Below, one piece after another: positions 11,750 to 22,468 of a stretch of DNA of 64,000 nucleotides (position 1 is its first letter; the number at the start of each line of letters is the position of its first letter). This DNA comes from Guyanagaster necrorhizus (taxonomy: Eukaryota; Basidiomycota; Agaricomycetes; Agaricales; Physalacriaceae), in NCBI RefSeq assembly GCF_019112545.1, contig NW_025064948.1, positions 62,584-126,583 of the forward strand. Direction: 5' to 3'. The notes beneath the pieces were generated by a model. The model saw only the letters and a list, made by a program, of their open reading frames with translations, was not told where the DNA came from and did not search any database. The position numbers were made by a program, and so were the translations under genes.

Positions 11750-12230
11750 TTGAAGACCATGCCAGAGCGATCAAGCTTGCGTACAGAATCACTTTCAGAA
11801 TTCCCGATTGCAGGTTCTCAGACTAGTCCTATCAAAGACCAATCTAGTGAAATGTCACATATTCAGTATATTTGGGACAGCCCTTGGCCTGAGCATGACC
11901 TTAGACCTTATGAGATGTCGAAGGTAAGTCAGTTGACAAACGGCTTGGGGAAAAGTGAATAACTTAATGCTGGTATGTTCCTAGTGTCACGGAGGAGTCA
12001 TCGCCGCCTTCACTGAGACTGGCCAAGCAGAATCGTCTATAAAGGTTCCAGAGCAACGGGCTTACAGCGGTCGGAAGCCTATTATACCATCCCCTCTCGC
12101 TGACATTCCCTGCACTACCCTCGGCGTTCAGGGCCTCTTAAATCAGCTCAATACAACCCTCGGAACATCACACACCCTTGCGAATGCATTCATCTTCTCC
12201 CTTCTGGAGGACTACATCTCGAAGGTGTGA
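11750..12230 (+). CDS. truncated Agaricomycete-specific gene
   Basis: Two exons (11750-11919 approximately, then from 11984) joined by a good intron of about 61 nt (GTAAGTCAG to TTCCTAG). The second exon contains PCTTLGVQGLLNQLNTTLGT and ends in ISKV with an in-frame stop at 12228-12230. I associate the LGVxGxLxxLNxTLGT segment with the front of larger mushroom proteins of the HET-like type, but this is memory, not a search. If so, this copy stops where its relatives continue, so it is truncated. GTGTGA at the stop could also serve as a donor, with an exon beyond. Confidence 0.5.
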
Positions 12231-12995
12231 AGGGCCATGCATTGAAAAAGGGTTTGTGCGGGGACTGGCTGCGGGAGGCGCGGAAGGGGTTGATCGGTGT
12301 CGAGAGCTAGTTGTTGAAGACACAGGCGGGAGAACACATACTTTCAAAATCTTTGCCACCCACCAGTACCTGATATCCAAAGACAAATACACACTGCTTA
12401 GTACTAGTGAATTCAACGGAATGTCGGGCGATCCCGCGCAATATTAGGTCGAGTCGCCGAAGTGTCTCGCTATGTCCTTGTTTGATTGTGACACCTTTTT
12501 TGATAGCTCTTGGATACGGTTTCAAAGTTCACATTTGTCGCTGCCATTAACATACAACACCTAATTGTCCACCGTCCTCTAATATTCGCACCTGTTCAAT
12601 TCCAAATGCGCACCCTCCCACTTTCAAAGGCGCTGGAATACAACATATCACTGTCCCCAATCGCTTTCACGCTGCACAGTGAGTAATCTTGCTCCTTCTA
12701 CCGTCAAAATCGGATACTGGGACACACCTTAAACATCCCTCTTCCAACATTGAGAACTGACCCATAGCAAGCATCAGCAAAATGCATCGATCTGATGGAA
12801 CCTATAAGGTCTGTCAGTCTGAAATTTCTGGCTACAGACACCTCTCAGCTGGGTCAGACCAATCAGAGTAAGGGACGATAAGGCCGTCAGAGTAGGCTTT
12901 CCTCGAGAATGTACAACTCTAAGTTCGGAAGCTACCGCGACCAATCCGCTGTTGTCAGATTTGGAGTCTACTTGTTTTCCTCAGCCCCAAAGGGC
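12231..12995. other. intergenic, no recognised gene
   Basis: A plus-strand frame to 12447 (RCRELVVEDTGGRTHTFKIF) may be residue of the truncated gene upstream. The rest shows no coding signal. Confidence 0.4.
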
Positions 12996-13115
12996 ACGTG
13001 GATAGTACACACGTTCGGGCTTTCTGGACTCGGACTGGAAACATCTATTCTCTCTTTTGAGATCATGGTGATATAGCCCCAAAATCACGAGAATTAAAAT
13101 GTAATTTTTTACTGG
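12996..13115 (+). repeat. diverged direct repeat, copy 2
   Basis: Partner of 10931-11040 in the same orientation, located just past the 3' end of the pepsin-like gene. The two copies bracket the truncated gene at 11750-12230. Confidence 0.6.
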
Positions 13116-13176
13116 TACTTTAAACTGTGAAAGACTTATCTGACAGAAATTGCATAAAATGGAACATACATCAGAT

Positions 13177-15118
13177 TCACGTCGTGTTCACAACCGTGGA
13201 GGAAGTATTCTTAATACGCTTGCCTCCAGGAGGTGGTCCAATGTAAACAGCAGGATTTTCATCTTGTCGCCACCTTTCCACAACTTGTATGAGTCCGCCA
13301 CCTTGTCCAGAGTATGGCGGCGGATGATCTGGCAATCCATGGATTGTGGGCGACTCCGAGCGGTTCGACGTAGCGGGTAAGGAATAGCCGTAATCGGTTG
13401 AAACTGGTGTATAAGATGTTACTATCTCCGGAGATAGAGGCGTCGACGTCGAAATCGAACTGGAGAGAGGTGTTTTTGGGGTGTAAGGAGCGATGACACT
13501 ATCAGCCGCGACCCGTCTTCGCCTACGCCAAGCACAATAAATCAATACTGCGACTACGATGACAGCAATAGCAAAAGCGGCCGATCCAAGAGCGACGCCA
13601 ACAATAGAGGCCGCATTCAGTCCTTTTGACTTTGCGTTACCGGCCCGTTGCGCAAATCCGACCATACCATCAGACGCGCTGGATACGATAAAGATTCTGT
13701 GGTGCGAAAGGAGCATAAGGAGAATGGACGAAAAGATAATGCAGCTACTGACACATAAACTGAAGAGAGAAAACTGGATCCTAAAAGGTACTCCGTGGTC
13801 AACGGCGAGGACCATTCTTCAATGGCACCAAAACACTCCCCGCCTTGATTTCGGACCAAAACTGATTCGTCGATTACAACCGAGAGATCCCCAAACGTGA
13901 GTGTGAGATTCGTTCTGGACAGGCAAGGTACACCCCATATGTTGGTAATCGAAGTATTGGCCACGACTGAAGCTCCCGGAACACCGGCATCTGATCCGAT
14001 ATAGTTCAATCAATAATTCAAACGCGGGAGAAATATACAAAAACACCCACACACGAGGGCTGCCGCTCCTTGAGGAAAGGTCATTGTGGAGAACATTGGA
14101 TCAATGAGCGTGACCAGATCTCCACTTTGCGAACTATTCCCCAAAGATGTCGAGAATGTCCAGCTATCCATAGTTATATGGAAATCCGCCACGAGACTGC
14201 TAGAGTTAAATGGAACCATGTTCTTCCATGCAACGTCCCCGTCGTAATACGAAGGATCCGGTTCGAGCCAATGGAATACACCACCGTTTGAGTCCGAGTC
14301 AGATGCTATAGACTGAGTATCATCCGGTGCTTGATTGAGCGCCATTCCAAAACTAAAGTTTGTTTGAGACGGGTTCTTTGACAGCCAGCCACCATAGACG
14401 GTAGCGTCAAAATTGCCATCTCCTACATATATACCGATCAGCATAGGTCTGAGAGCCCGATCATCGGACGACGCACTAGCGTTAGTCCCAAGACCGATGA
14501 TTCCAGAGTGTCCAGGTGAAAATAGCGAATCAGATTGATTGGCAAGGATAACTGGGCAACCAAGGGCATGAGAACGCAGTGGGAACGCCGGTATTTTAGT
14601 GTACGTACTGGTTTGATTAGGATAGAACCAGCCAGATCCATTGCTCAGCCTAAGGCTGCAGTCCTCCGTGATGAGATTCCCTCCTGCAGTTGCATTTACA
14701 ATGGAAACATTTTGGCTGCCGGGTAGCTGAGCAACAGTCGTAGATGCGCTTTGGTTATATCTAGAGGAACGCACATCAGCTTTTCTAGAGATTATGTTTC
14801 AGGATTGAGAGGAACGAACGGCGTAACACCATCGCAAGTATCGCATGCCGTTCCTGCGACAACAGTGTATCCCGTTCCAAAACTGAGCACAAACGTGAAG
14901 TTCTGTGATCGAGGGCCGGGGGACTGAAGAGCGTGAATAAGTAGGCAACTCATAAGAATTAGACACACCATATTCACATGGACAGAATTTTTCTTGTTGC
15001 TGTCAACCGAAATAGGAACTTGTAGTGTCCCGGGAGGCGCATCCCTTCTCTGAAGGTCCAAACCAGCTACGAGGAGCAAGCTGGCAGCGAAACCGAGGCA
15101 GATTAGTGAAATCTTCAT
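13177..15118 (-). CDS. membrane-anchored pepsin-fold protein, probably inactive
   Basis: Five exons (14984-15118, 14820-14923, 14051-14760, 13753-13990, 13177-13696) give 568 residues; the first intron may instead start at 14977, adding two codons. Residues 1-19 form a signal peptide (MKISLICLGFAASLLLVAG). The body resembles aspartic protease A1: VPISVDS, TPYNQSAST, GIIGLGTNASA, YAGVPGASVV, YLLGSSFLSSVYV. The two catalytic Asp-Thr-Gly motifs are absent; the first site reads VLSFGTGYTVVAG and the second LIDPMFSTM. A transmembrane helix spans about 426-451, followed by an Arg cluster and a 115-residue cytoplasmic tail with a PPPY motif. Likely a cell-surface protein with a dead protease fold. 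Start 15118 was chosen for the signal peptide, although the frame is open upstream. Confidence 0.87.
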
Positions 15119-15499
15119 AACGAAGCAACAAGACCAGGTCCTAACGCCATGGGTCCGGATGGAACAGATTTTAATACTAACACCCTCAGAAGTGCGGAAC
15201 CCTTCGCGAAACCGTAAACGGTGAGGGCATATTTTTAGTTGCATAAGAATCTCGGTGCTTGATCCACTGAGCACTGGTTTCATGGAGCGCGTACGAAGCG
15301 TTTGAAACCGGAGTTGACCATTGGAAGATCACAAAGATGTGATTCCCATGATGGTGGAACGACACCAGGCATGATGGGAAGAATTTCTGGTTGGATCAAA
15401 CATGTGTACCTCCAGACGGTCAGATCCAAGGAAAACAGCGTAGTTTAACCCACAGATTATCGTGCAAATTTACCGCCAGAGATGATTCATAGGGATGTG

Positions 15500-15775
15500 C
15501 ACGGTACCACATGCCGACGGTAAGGTACGGTTGATGTCAAATCTGTACCGTGTCCGTCGTCCGTATACGGACAGTGACGACGAATATCTAGAGTCAAGAT
15601 GTGAGTATTAATAGCTCCATCAAGACCATATGTACTTACCTCGATGGCATTAGATTATCCTTGGCTCTGCATCAACAACCGTACTTCCGTATTTTGGGTC
15701 GTCGAAGGTGTCCACGGTACGGACTGTATCCGTATCCACTGTATTACGGATACGGTGTACAACCTAGCTCCGAAG
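15500..15775. repeat. cluster of CCGTA-type palindromes and inverted repeats
   Basis: The segment is packed with short copies of CCGTAC, GTACCG, CCGTATC and their complements. It includes the perfect 14-bp palindrome GTCCGTATACGGAC near 15558 and an 8-bp inverted repeat TATCCGTA/TACGGATA near 15730-15760. Flanking blocks near 15525-15545 and 15667-15690 are imperfect inverted copies, so the whole could be a small inverted-repeat element (MITE-like). No coding content. Confidence 0.6.
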
Positions 15776-16173
15776 TCTCGCCCCCTGAAACCACAGTCAT
15801 GTGATCGAGCCGGCCCGGCTTAAGCCGTTGAACTTGTTACGCGACTAGCGCGAAAAACAACGAATGTCCCTCAGGTGATTTGACTCATTTTCGCCTCGTC
15901 GTAGTAATCCCTTTACTTCTGGTATCAAAATGCTAATCAGTTCTGTAGGGTCTTTCACGTTGAGGCTAGCAGCTAGTTGGTATCATTTTTTTCTCTTTTT
16001 CTTTAACCCCGTCCCCTTCTGCTCATATCAGTTCATAGATAGCATCCGCCCCTCCAATTTCTGTTTTAAACAGCTCTTTATTATTCAAGGGTGTGCCGAC
16101 ACCATTTATTTATCACTTCATCAGAATTCAAAAAGTCCTGGTTGACACCTCCCAAACCACAAGTACTAGTAGC

Positions 16174-16501
16174 ATGGAGGAACCTTCACCAGACGACTTC
16201 TACACTGATTTCCTCCGTTTCTACGACAAGAGTCCTACTTCCCTTATCGATATGCAAACACAGTTAGCACCCGCTCGAGCCGCCGCCAACTCCAATATCC
16301 CCATTGTTGTCCTCTTCGCTCAAGTGAAGAGCGCGGTTCACTAGTCCTGATGCACTGACGATGGCGACGAAAGAGCTATTGGATGAAATTCTCAATGAAG
16401 AGATGCAAAGGAAGACGGACACTGACTTTGAGCTACTTGTCCGACGGCGAGATTGGGATCGACTACTCTCAATGTTAAGTATCGTCAATGAGGTTTTCTA
16501 G
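16174..16501 (+). CDS. small acidic protein, unrecognised
   Basis: Two candidate exons, 16174-16323 and 16376-16501, joined by a 52-nt GT-AG intron that keeps phase 0, encode 91 residues. The N-terminus is acidic (MEEPSPDDFYTDFLRFYD) and the C-terminal part is helical and charged (DTDFELLVRRRDWDRLL). There is no CaaX ending, so it is not a second pheromone. Family unknown; the model rests only on codon character and splice consensus. Confidence 0.4.
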
Positions 16502-17693
16502 CAGTGCACCTCCGATCGTTGTGGATCCTTCAATCCGGCGGATCTCAGGCCCAGATCCGTCCTAACATCTTTACACAGGCACTCGGGCCCTCCACAAATG
16601 CTCCACCATCTCTCCTGTCTTGGCGCAGCGCACTGCAAGGTACGCGATATATCCAGATTCTGTGGTTCTTGCTGACACCGTCGTCTAGGTCTATGCGTCA
16701 TTGATAAGATAGGTGGTGGTGGGCGATAAGTCGAGATGCGAACGTCTTGAGTCTTATAGATTTCAGCTAACGAGTTTACTACAGAAGTTGGTGTTGAGAG
16801 ACGGAGCACGCGTTGAGAGGAGGATGGTGTGGGGCAAGAGATGGGCATTCGCGGATGCACACTTACAAGTCAATGAGTGATAGCACATTGCATCCGAGGT
16901 AGCGGGGAAGGGGATGATGTGCGATCACCGAGTTGGACACCGAGCAAAAAGACTGCCAATGTTCCGCTATAGTCGTACCCGTTAATGGTGACTTCCCCGT
17001 CCACTATTACGGAAGTTTCTGCGTCGTCGCCTGGTTCGTCTTCTCTCTCCGTCTCTGCTCTTCCTCTTTCATGGCCGCTTATATGTAGAACGTTGCTTCC
17101 AGAAGAAGAACGGTTGAGCCTACCTAAATTATCACTTCGCCTTCCCGTGTGTCATTTCTCCTGCTCCATAATCCCACATGCTGACTCGTCGAGTAGAAAA
17201 CCAACCCCCCCTTTCCTGAATGCCAAATTCTACGTTCTTTACTTCTGCTCCAAATTGCTGACTGCAAACATGGTACAAGAACTCGAGTTGTTTGCCACGC
17301 CATCCCAGCAAGTACTAAACTACTACTTTGCCTTGGTTCTTAGCATTTACCCCAATCTCGTCGCTGCCCAACCCTGGACGACAACAGAATCCTCAAGGGC
17401 AGCCTCATTGTAAAAAACGAGTTTAAACTTGGGGCAAGGGTCCCATGAAGACCTGAACGTCCTGCTCGTGAAACAACAAGGAAAGTATACAATGCAGTAA
17501 GCATAGCGCATTGTCTGGTTATGATTACTAGGTGGCATGATACTTGGCATTGTTCGGATTTCAAGCCAAAATGTGGCAGTGGGCCGCAGTACATAAAGCA
17601 CCAGCACTGATCCAAACACCTACCTCTAAATTTGCCCGCTAGTCAAACCAACCTACTATTATTCAAATCCTAAACACCTCCGCTCTCTCAGCT
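16502..17693. other. intergenic region upstream of pheromone gene
   Basis: A 47-codon plus-strand frame near 17272 and several minus-strand frames carry no recognised motif. The last 40 bases, rich in pyrimidines, form the probable leader of the pheromone gene. Confidence 0.4.
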
Positions 17694-17864
17694 ATGGACA
17701 CCTTTACCGACCTCGACTTCGACCTTAATTTGAGTACCGACGAGGCCCTTTTCCAAATTTCGGGCAAAGAGTTTCTCGACGGCGACAGTGACTCCTATGG
17801 AGTACCGGTTGACGCTGAGCGGTACGATGCGGGTGACATCACCGCGATGTGTATCGTGGCTTGA
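17694..17864 (+). CDS. lipopeptide mating-pheromone precursor
   Basis: An intronless 56-codon gene beginning MDTFTDLDFDLNLS and ending C53-I-V-A56 and stop. It shows every hallmark of basidiomycete B-locus (P/R) pheromone precursors: length of 50-60 residues, the MDxFT start, an acidic central propeptide, a two-residue Glu-Arg (ER) processing signal at 42-43, and a CaaX box. Cleavage after ER and removal of IVA would leave the decapeptide YDAGDITAMC, with the cysteine expected to be farnesylated and methyl-esterified. Such peptides act outside the cell on STE3-type receptors of a compatible mate. No STE3-like receptor was recognised in this window, so the receptor may lie beyond it or this may be a solitary pheromone gene. 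Family assignment rests on motif pattern, not on a search. Confidence 0.92.
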   Translation: MDTFTDLDFDLNLSTDEALFQISGKEFLDGDSDSYGVPVDAERYDAGDITAMCIVA

Positions 17865-18544
17865 GGTTTGCGCGATCTCTGTCCAGTCAGTTCACGCATT
17901 TACTGACTTGATCCATAGACCCTTTCTTAATACCAGATTATTCGCTCTCAGCCAATATAAATTATCTATTCATTTTCTCGTGCGTCTTTCTGGCCCTGCT
18001 CTATCATGCCTGACTGATGACTCATTTTTATAGAACGGCTAAATTCTACGGTCTTTACCCACTCCAAATTGCATTATCTCTCCTAGATTTATCGTATGCT
18101 GTTCCTCTAATTTTGATGGCCCGGCTGCTGACGAGTTACAGGCCCTTTGACAGTGTGCGCGCCCTTTTCCTTTTTCTTATTTTCTGTGATATAGTATCCC
18201 TCATTATACACCTGATGACTATGTTATCGTTTATATTACTTTCTCTTTCACCCCACGCTTGTCTTCCCTATTTTCTTCGCGCTGCATATCCTCCGTTGTA
18301 TTACCAGATCAAGGGAAATCCGAATAATGGCCCCTCTGTATCGTATTATTGGGGTGAGCACAGGATACCCTCAGTTTCAGTCACTTTGTGCCTACAACCC
18401 TTTCCATGATGCAACTTCTTATTCCAGACTGTCAGGTTGACTCTGCTTGACACGTAATCTTACCTTCAGCAGCCATCGTCATCCATCGCCATCAAGTTCT
18501 ATGATGATTGCAAGTACCGCAGCGAAGCTGCCCGGTGTCTTGCG
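17865..18544. other. 3' flank of pheromone gene with hydrophobic frame
   Basis: A 130-codon plus-strand frame at 18017-18409 is strongly hydrophobic, with about three possible helices, but its codons are T-rich and it lacks the landmarks of STE3 receptors. A block near 18040-18070 resembles one near 17229-17260 (AAATTCTACG, CTCCAAATTGC). Nothing here was assigned as a gene. Confidence 0.4.
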
Positions 18545-18639
18545 TTGATTGAAGTGATGCCTCGTATTTGAATGTACTTTTTTTTCTGCCTGCAAGTCCT
18601 GTATATTTCACTGCTATTGTATCTACCCCAGCGAACCAC

Positions 18640-18946
18640 ACACCTACATACAAATCAGAGTTCACTAAGCTGGCTAGGCGTTACGGGTCACCATCGCACC
18701 ATTCTTCATTGCAATCCCCTCCTCATCAGAGGAGCGCATTCCTGCTTACAGGGCATGGCGAACGTCACCAACATTAGTAGCTCGGCTGTAGGCCTGCACA
18801 CACCGGGGCCCATCACTTTGTCTGCGTTCTGCAAACCTGTCATAATTAAGCCAACCAGATTGACCGCCGGTATTCACGGCACCCATGCCAACGAAATGGC
18901 ATGGGCAGTGACTACGGTCCATACCTTAAAGCTCATCTGCGTCTAG
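18640..18946 (+). pseudogene. short-chain dehydrogenase fragment
   Basis: A frame reading NPLLIRGAHSCLQG, NVTNISSSAVG and LSAFCKP is clearly similar to the dehydrogenase gene at 40175-41300 (PLLIQGAHSRLQG, SVINISSAAA, LSAC). It corresponds only to the central Rossmann region before the active-site Tyr. There is no start, no cofactor-binding glycine motif and no C-terminus. It lies as an extra block inside a degenerate repeat, so it was probably moved there secondarily. Confidence 0.7.
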
Positions 18947-19138
18947 CGATGCAGCGATGGGAATGCCAGCAGTAGCGTCAAATTATACAAACTGATCTTG
19001 AGTGTAGACGGAGGAGTCTCGCCGGTGAATCCTTGACAATCCGCCGTAATAGTCTAACATCTATCGTCTGTGGAATAAGACGAGGTAGTTACCGTGGTGC
19101 AAGAATGTGCTCATACACAAGTCCAACGATGGCTGACG

Positions 19139-19320
19139 TGCAACTGAGCCCTCCGGTATCGGTCGGTGATCTGGGGCTGAAGCTTCCCATCATTGTTCCA
19201 TGATGCTGCATCGGAGACAGCACATAACACATATTTCTATGCCTTATCTTGTTTCAATGACTTTATATGAGAAGCCCAATCTTGACAATCCGCTACATGC
19301 TGAAGGCCAAGTTATGAGAT
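19139..19320 (-). pseudogene. F-box gene 3'-end relic
   Basis: On the minus strand this reads LQHVADCQDWASHIKSLKQD before a stop, matching LQHVADCQDW in the F-box pseudogene at 24220-25400. Upstream F-box exons are missing, so it is an isolated tail. Confidence 0.6.
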
Positions 19321-20021
19321 AGGGCCATCATTGATCACTTCGAAGTATTCATTGATGTAGATGTATCCCAAGCCTGGTAAACTTGGCGGATAGATCTGAG
19401 GGGTGAAATAATTGCTGGGGTACAAGAGGATTATACGGCATCGAGTCAAGCTGAGAGGCATGTCGCAAGGATCGAAAAGTTTGGAAAGAGCAGTACGAGG
19501 CTCAAGAAAGTCGTCTTTGCCGCCACGATACCTCTTTCCGGTGATTAAAATGGTGGAAGAACCGAGGGTGAAAAACCTCGAATTGGAGATTGTCATAGCA
19601 AGAACGGAGTTGCCTGAGTGAGTCTGGAAGATGATGACGATCCGCAGCTACGAAGTGGAAGTCCACTGCAGTTCAGAGGTCGATAGGCATACACTACGCC
19701 AATGGCTACAACGGAGGAGAGGCAAAGAGGTTCCGGATGTCGTCTCCAGATCACTATACGTAGGAGTCTAGTATAAATATGAGAAGTCAATGGGGGAACT
19801 CCTCAGGAGTTTGTAGCCCAAAGACTAAAGGTCTTACAAGCATGTACTCTGGATACAGTCCAAATCTCAACAGATCATCTCTTGAATTCGGAGATTTTGT
19901 GATATCATTTTTGTTGTCCCGATTTTCCTCCGTGACTAAAGTCAAGACAATAGCTCTGGAACAAGCTCATGACAACCCATATGTGAAAGCGCAATAGTAT
20001 TGATACAATTCTTATTCATAT
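19321..20021. other. intergenic with one unassigned minus-strand frame
   Basis: A 94-codon minus-strand frame (19312-19596) and an upstream frame (19593-19790) could join through an intron ending ACTCAG, but neither matches a family I recognise. They abut the F-box relic. Confidence 0.3.
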
Positions 20022-21560
20022 TTACTTCTGGATACCCCACTCGAACATTTCGTTACTTTTCCCGTCTCTTTCATTGACCAGTAATCTCGAACATTCCTGT
20101 CCTGCGACAGGAAGACGAAGCATCTGATTTCCGCCTTCGAGGGGAAATGGAACTTGCGCAGGGATAAGCCCTGCCTGTAATAAAGCTGTTCCCTGATCCC
20201 ACCAAATGTGTTCTATCAACGAATCAGTGGAAGATTAATCTACAGTCCTACAGAGACGCTAACCGTGGTATAGTCGGTCGCCGCGTACGTTCACGACGCC
20301 CAGCATGGGAATCTCTAGCTTTTTCCCTGTCGGAGGAACAGCAGGTAGAAGCCAATCAATGGTCTTGTCATGGGTGCATTTGAAGATGAATTCCTCTATG
20401 AACAGAAGATAAGCGATATAAGTCGGTGCCAACGATAGAAGTACACGCACCGACAATGCGATCAGGACCGACGGTTCGCGAAACGGTTTCAAGGTCAGTA
20501 TCAGCCGGGTTACTTACGCGGCTGGATAAGCTGAAGATGATAGGCTTGGGGGAGATTACTTACGCAAAGATGAAATGATCTCGATAAAACGCGGTCAAAT
20601 TCTGCCGGCCAATACCGCCAGTCATCTGTAATATGCGTAGGGAATCAGCATATGATACAACACATGAAAACACCTTACAGTGGGTACATGGTTGACGTAG
20701 GGCTCTTGCTATGATCAATAACATTCAAATCGTCCCCTGGAAGCGGCTAAGTAAACAACATACCACCATTGTTCCCATAGTTTGGGACACACTTCGGATT
20801 TCGAACTCGAAATACACATGCTCATCCCAAATTGCCTCAATATCGAAATAGGGCCCGCCAATATGCCTCCTGAGAAAGACGACGTTTCGTGTATGCGCAA
20901 TAGAAGCGAATGTTGGTTTGTAATCCTCAGCTTGAGGCAGAACAAAGTACGGAGATGGAGTCGTGTACTTATAGACTGAAGTGGACGCCGTGGCTTCAGG
21001 TGCTTCATGTGATGATGGTACGTGGAATGTTATGGGAATGGTAGACGTCACTTCCACTGCAGCACCAAATGAGACAATACATGAAATGCGCGTATCCGTA
21101 GATATTGCGTCAAGAACTCTGGGAAGTATATCAGGATAGCAAACTGAAAGGTAACAACATCAGTAAGAAAATAATTCGAAAACGAAACATGTTCCTACGC
21201 ACCAGTAACAGCAAACTTGTCCCTAATGTCAAGTTCTTTCAGATTCAGCAGGGCATCTACACCCTTTGCTAGACTTTCTTCGATAGACCAGCCCAAAGCA
21301 GATGGAGTGACCCCAACAACAGCAAAACCTTCCTCCGCCCATTTTTGCACCGGTTCCGGATCCAGTGTCTTATCAACTTCGGTACTGACTTCGAATGCTG
21401 ACACCGGAGGTAAGAAAATAATCATCCCGGGGCCTGTTCCGCGACGAGTCAAAGGCGGTTGAAGAACCGCATTCTCGCTCAAGGTAACGAGCGGGGCCGA
21501 AGGCAGGGGAACAAACTTTTCATTAGGTGAGTCGGGATCGTAAAATGCAGGTTTTGCCAT
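20022..21560 (-). CDS. dienelactone hydrolase-like protein
   Basis: Seven exons (21203-21560, 20764-21143, 20679-20708, 20564-20625, 20451-20512, 20264-20395, 20022-20212) with GT-AG introns of 51-59 nt give 404 residues. The first half resembles fungal carboxymethylenebutenolidase-like alpha/beta-hydrolases (PVQKWAEEGFAVVGVTPS, KGVDALLNLKELDI, FLRRHIGGPYFDIEAIWDEH). The second half (YVNHVPTMTGGIG, FYRDHFIF, SRTVGPDRIVEEFIF) resembles the SnoaL/NTF2-like region common to these fungal proteins, ending in LRLPVAGQECSRLLVNERDG. No signal peptide, so probably cytosolic. Dienelactone hydrolases open lactones in aromatic breakdown, but this branch is not biochemically defined. The catalytic Cys-Asp-His triad was not assigned. 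Confidence 0.9.
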
Positions 21561-22468
21561 GGCGTTGGACTGGCGAAGTAGACGTTATCAGAATATTTTT
21601 CCTATCCAAAAGGCCTGTAACCTTTGCAAGATAAGTATCCTGGATGCCTGAACTTTCATAGAATAGGTTGATAGGGACGGAAGTAAGATAGGAAACGGAA
21701 CGGCCGTTCGGATCCGTGTGATCCGTCCGAAAAATCCGATCCTTCGCTACGTGCTCGTCGATGGCCTTTCGCCTGAATAAAATGGACGTGCGTTGGTGTA
21801 CGAAATTTTGGACACTATTAGATCACCTATGTCGAAATACGTCCGGGAGTCGCAACATAAGGATCTCCTTATAGCAAAACCGACGCGTCGCTTCGACTGT
21901 CCGCCGGCTTTCAATTTATGCCAAAGCAGCAATAGGTCCTCTGAGCGTTCTGGCCTTCTTGCTGCTATAATACTTAGAAAGTGTCATGCGAAATAGGGCG
22001 GTTTTTGTTCCAAGACAAAGTGCAAAGTGCAAGACAGTTGGCGTAATAAAACAAAGTCATGTCATGTTTTGAGCTTAAAAGTAGGCGTCGTAAGACATCT
22101 TAATCATTTTGGATCAACGGCGGCGCCATCACAGATATCCAAGAAGTCTACACATTTTGTTAAAAAATGTTAAAAGATCTTAATATTGAACAGGTCCATT
22201 CGTCTCCCGGAGTAAATGGAGGTATGTGAGGACCTTGGTCTTTTCACAATACTTGAGCCGAATGAGTTCGCATAGCAACCACGGACTTTGCGGTGGCGAA
22301 GTCAAAGCTTGAAAGAAGACAATGCCACCCTTGTCTTAGACAAAGTTGACTCGGAAGTGTTCGCCCCTTGTTCATTGGATATATAAAGAGCGTTCTCCTT
22401 TCGTCGATCTACAACGCTAGCAGTCTCCCCTATCACACCACGTCATTTACCTTCGAAAATACACCAGT
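21561..22468. other. divergent intergenic region
   Basis: Holds the 5' flanks of the minus-strand hydrolase-like gene and the plus-strand F-box gene. A TATA-like element lies at 22380-22388. No coding signal, RNA gene or repeat was seen. Confidence 0.6.
22380..22388 (+). promoter_or_regulatory. TATA-like element
   Basis: TATATAAAG about 81 bases upstream of the F-box gene start at 22469, a plausible core promoter position given a short 5' leader. Confidence 0.45.

Larger units (their letters stand above)
18545..19320 (+). repeat. dispersed repeat copy 1 (F-box 3'-end derived), interrupted
   Basis: The outer parts, 18545-18638 and 19139-19320, match 24100-24520 in the same orientation with many substitutions and a deletion of about 120 bases. 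Between them is about 500 bases not present in copy 2, carrying a dehydrogenase fragment. The shared 3' part includes GCTACATGCTGAAGG and CCGGTATCGG-like blocks. Confidence 0.75.

Noticed and set aside
18017..18409. Hydrophobic 130-codon frame next to the pheromone as a possible STE3 receptor
   Set aside because: Too short, T-rich codons, no start context, and none of the STE3 helix landmarks or the expected multi-exon layout.
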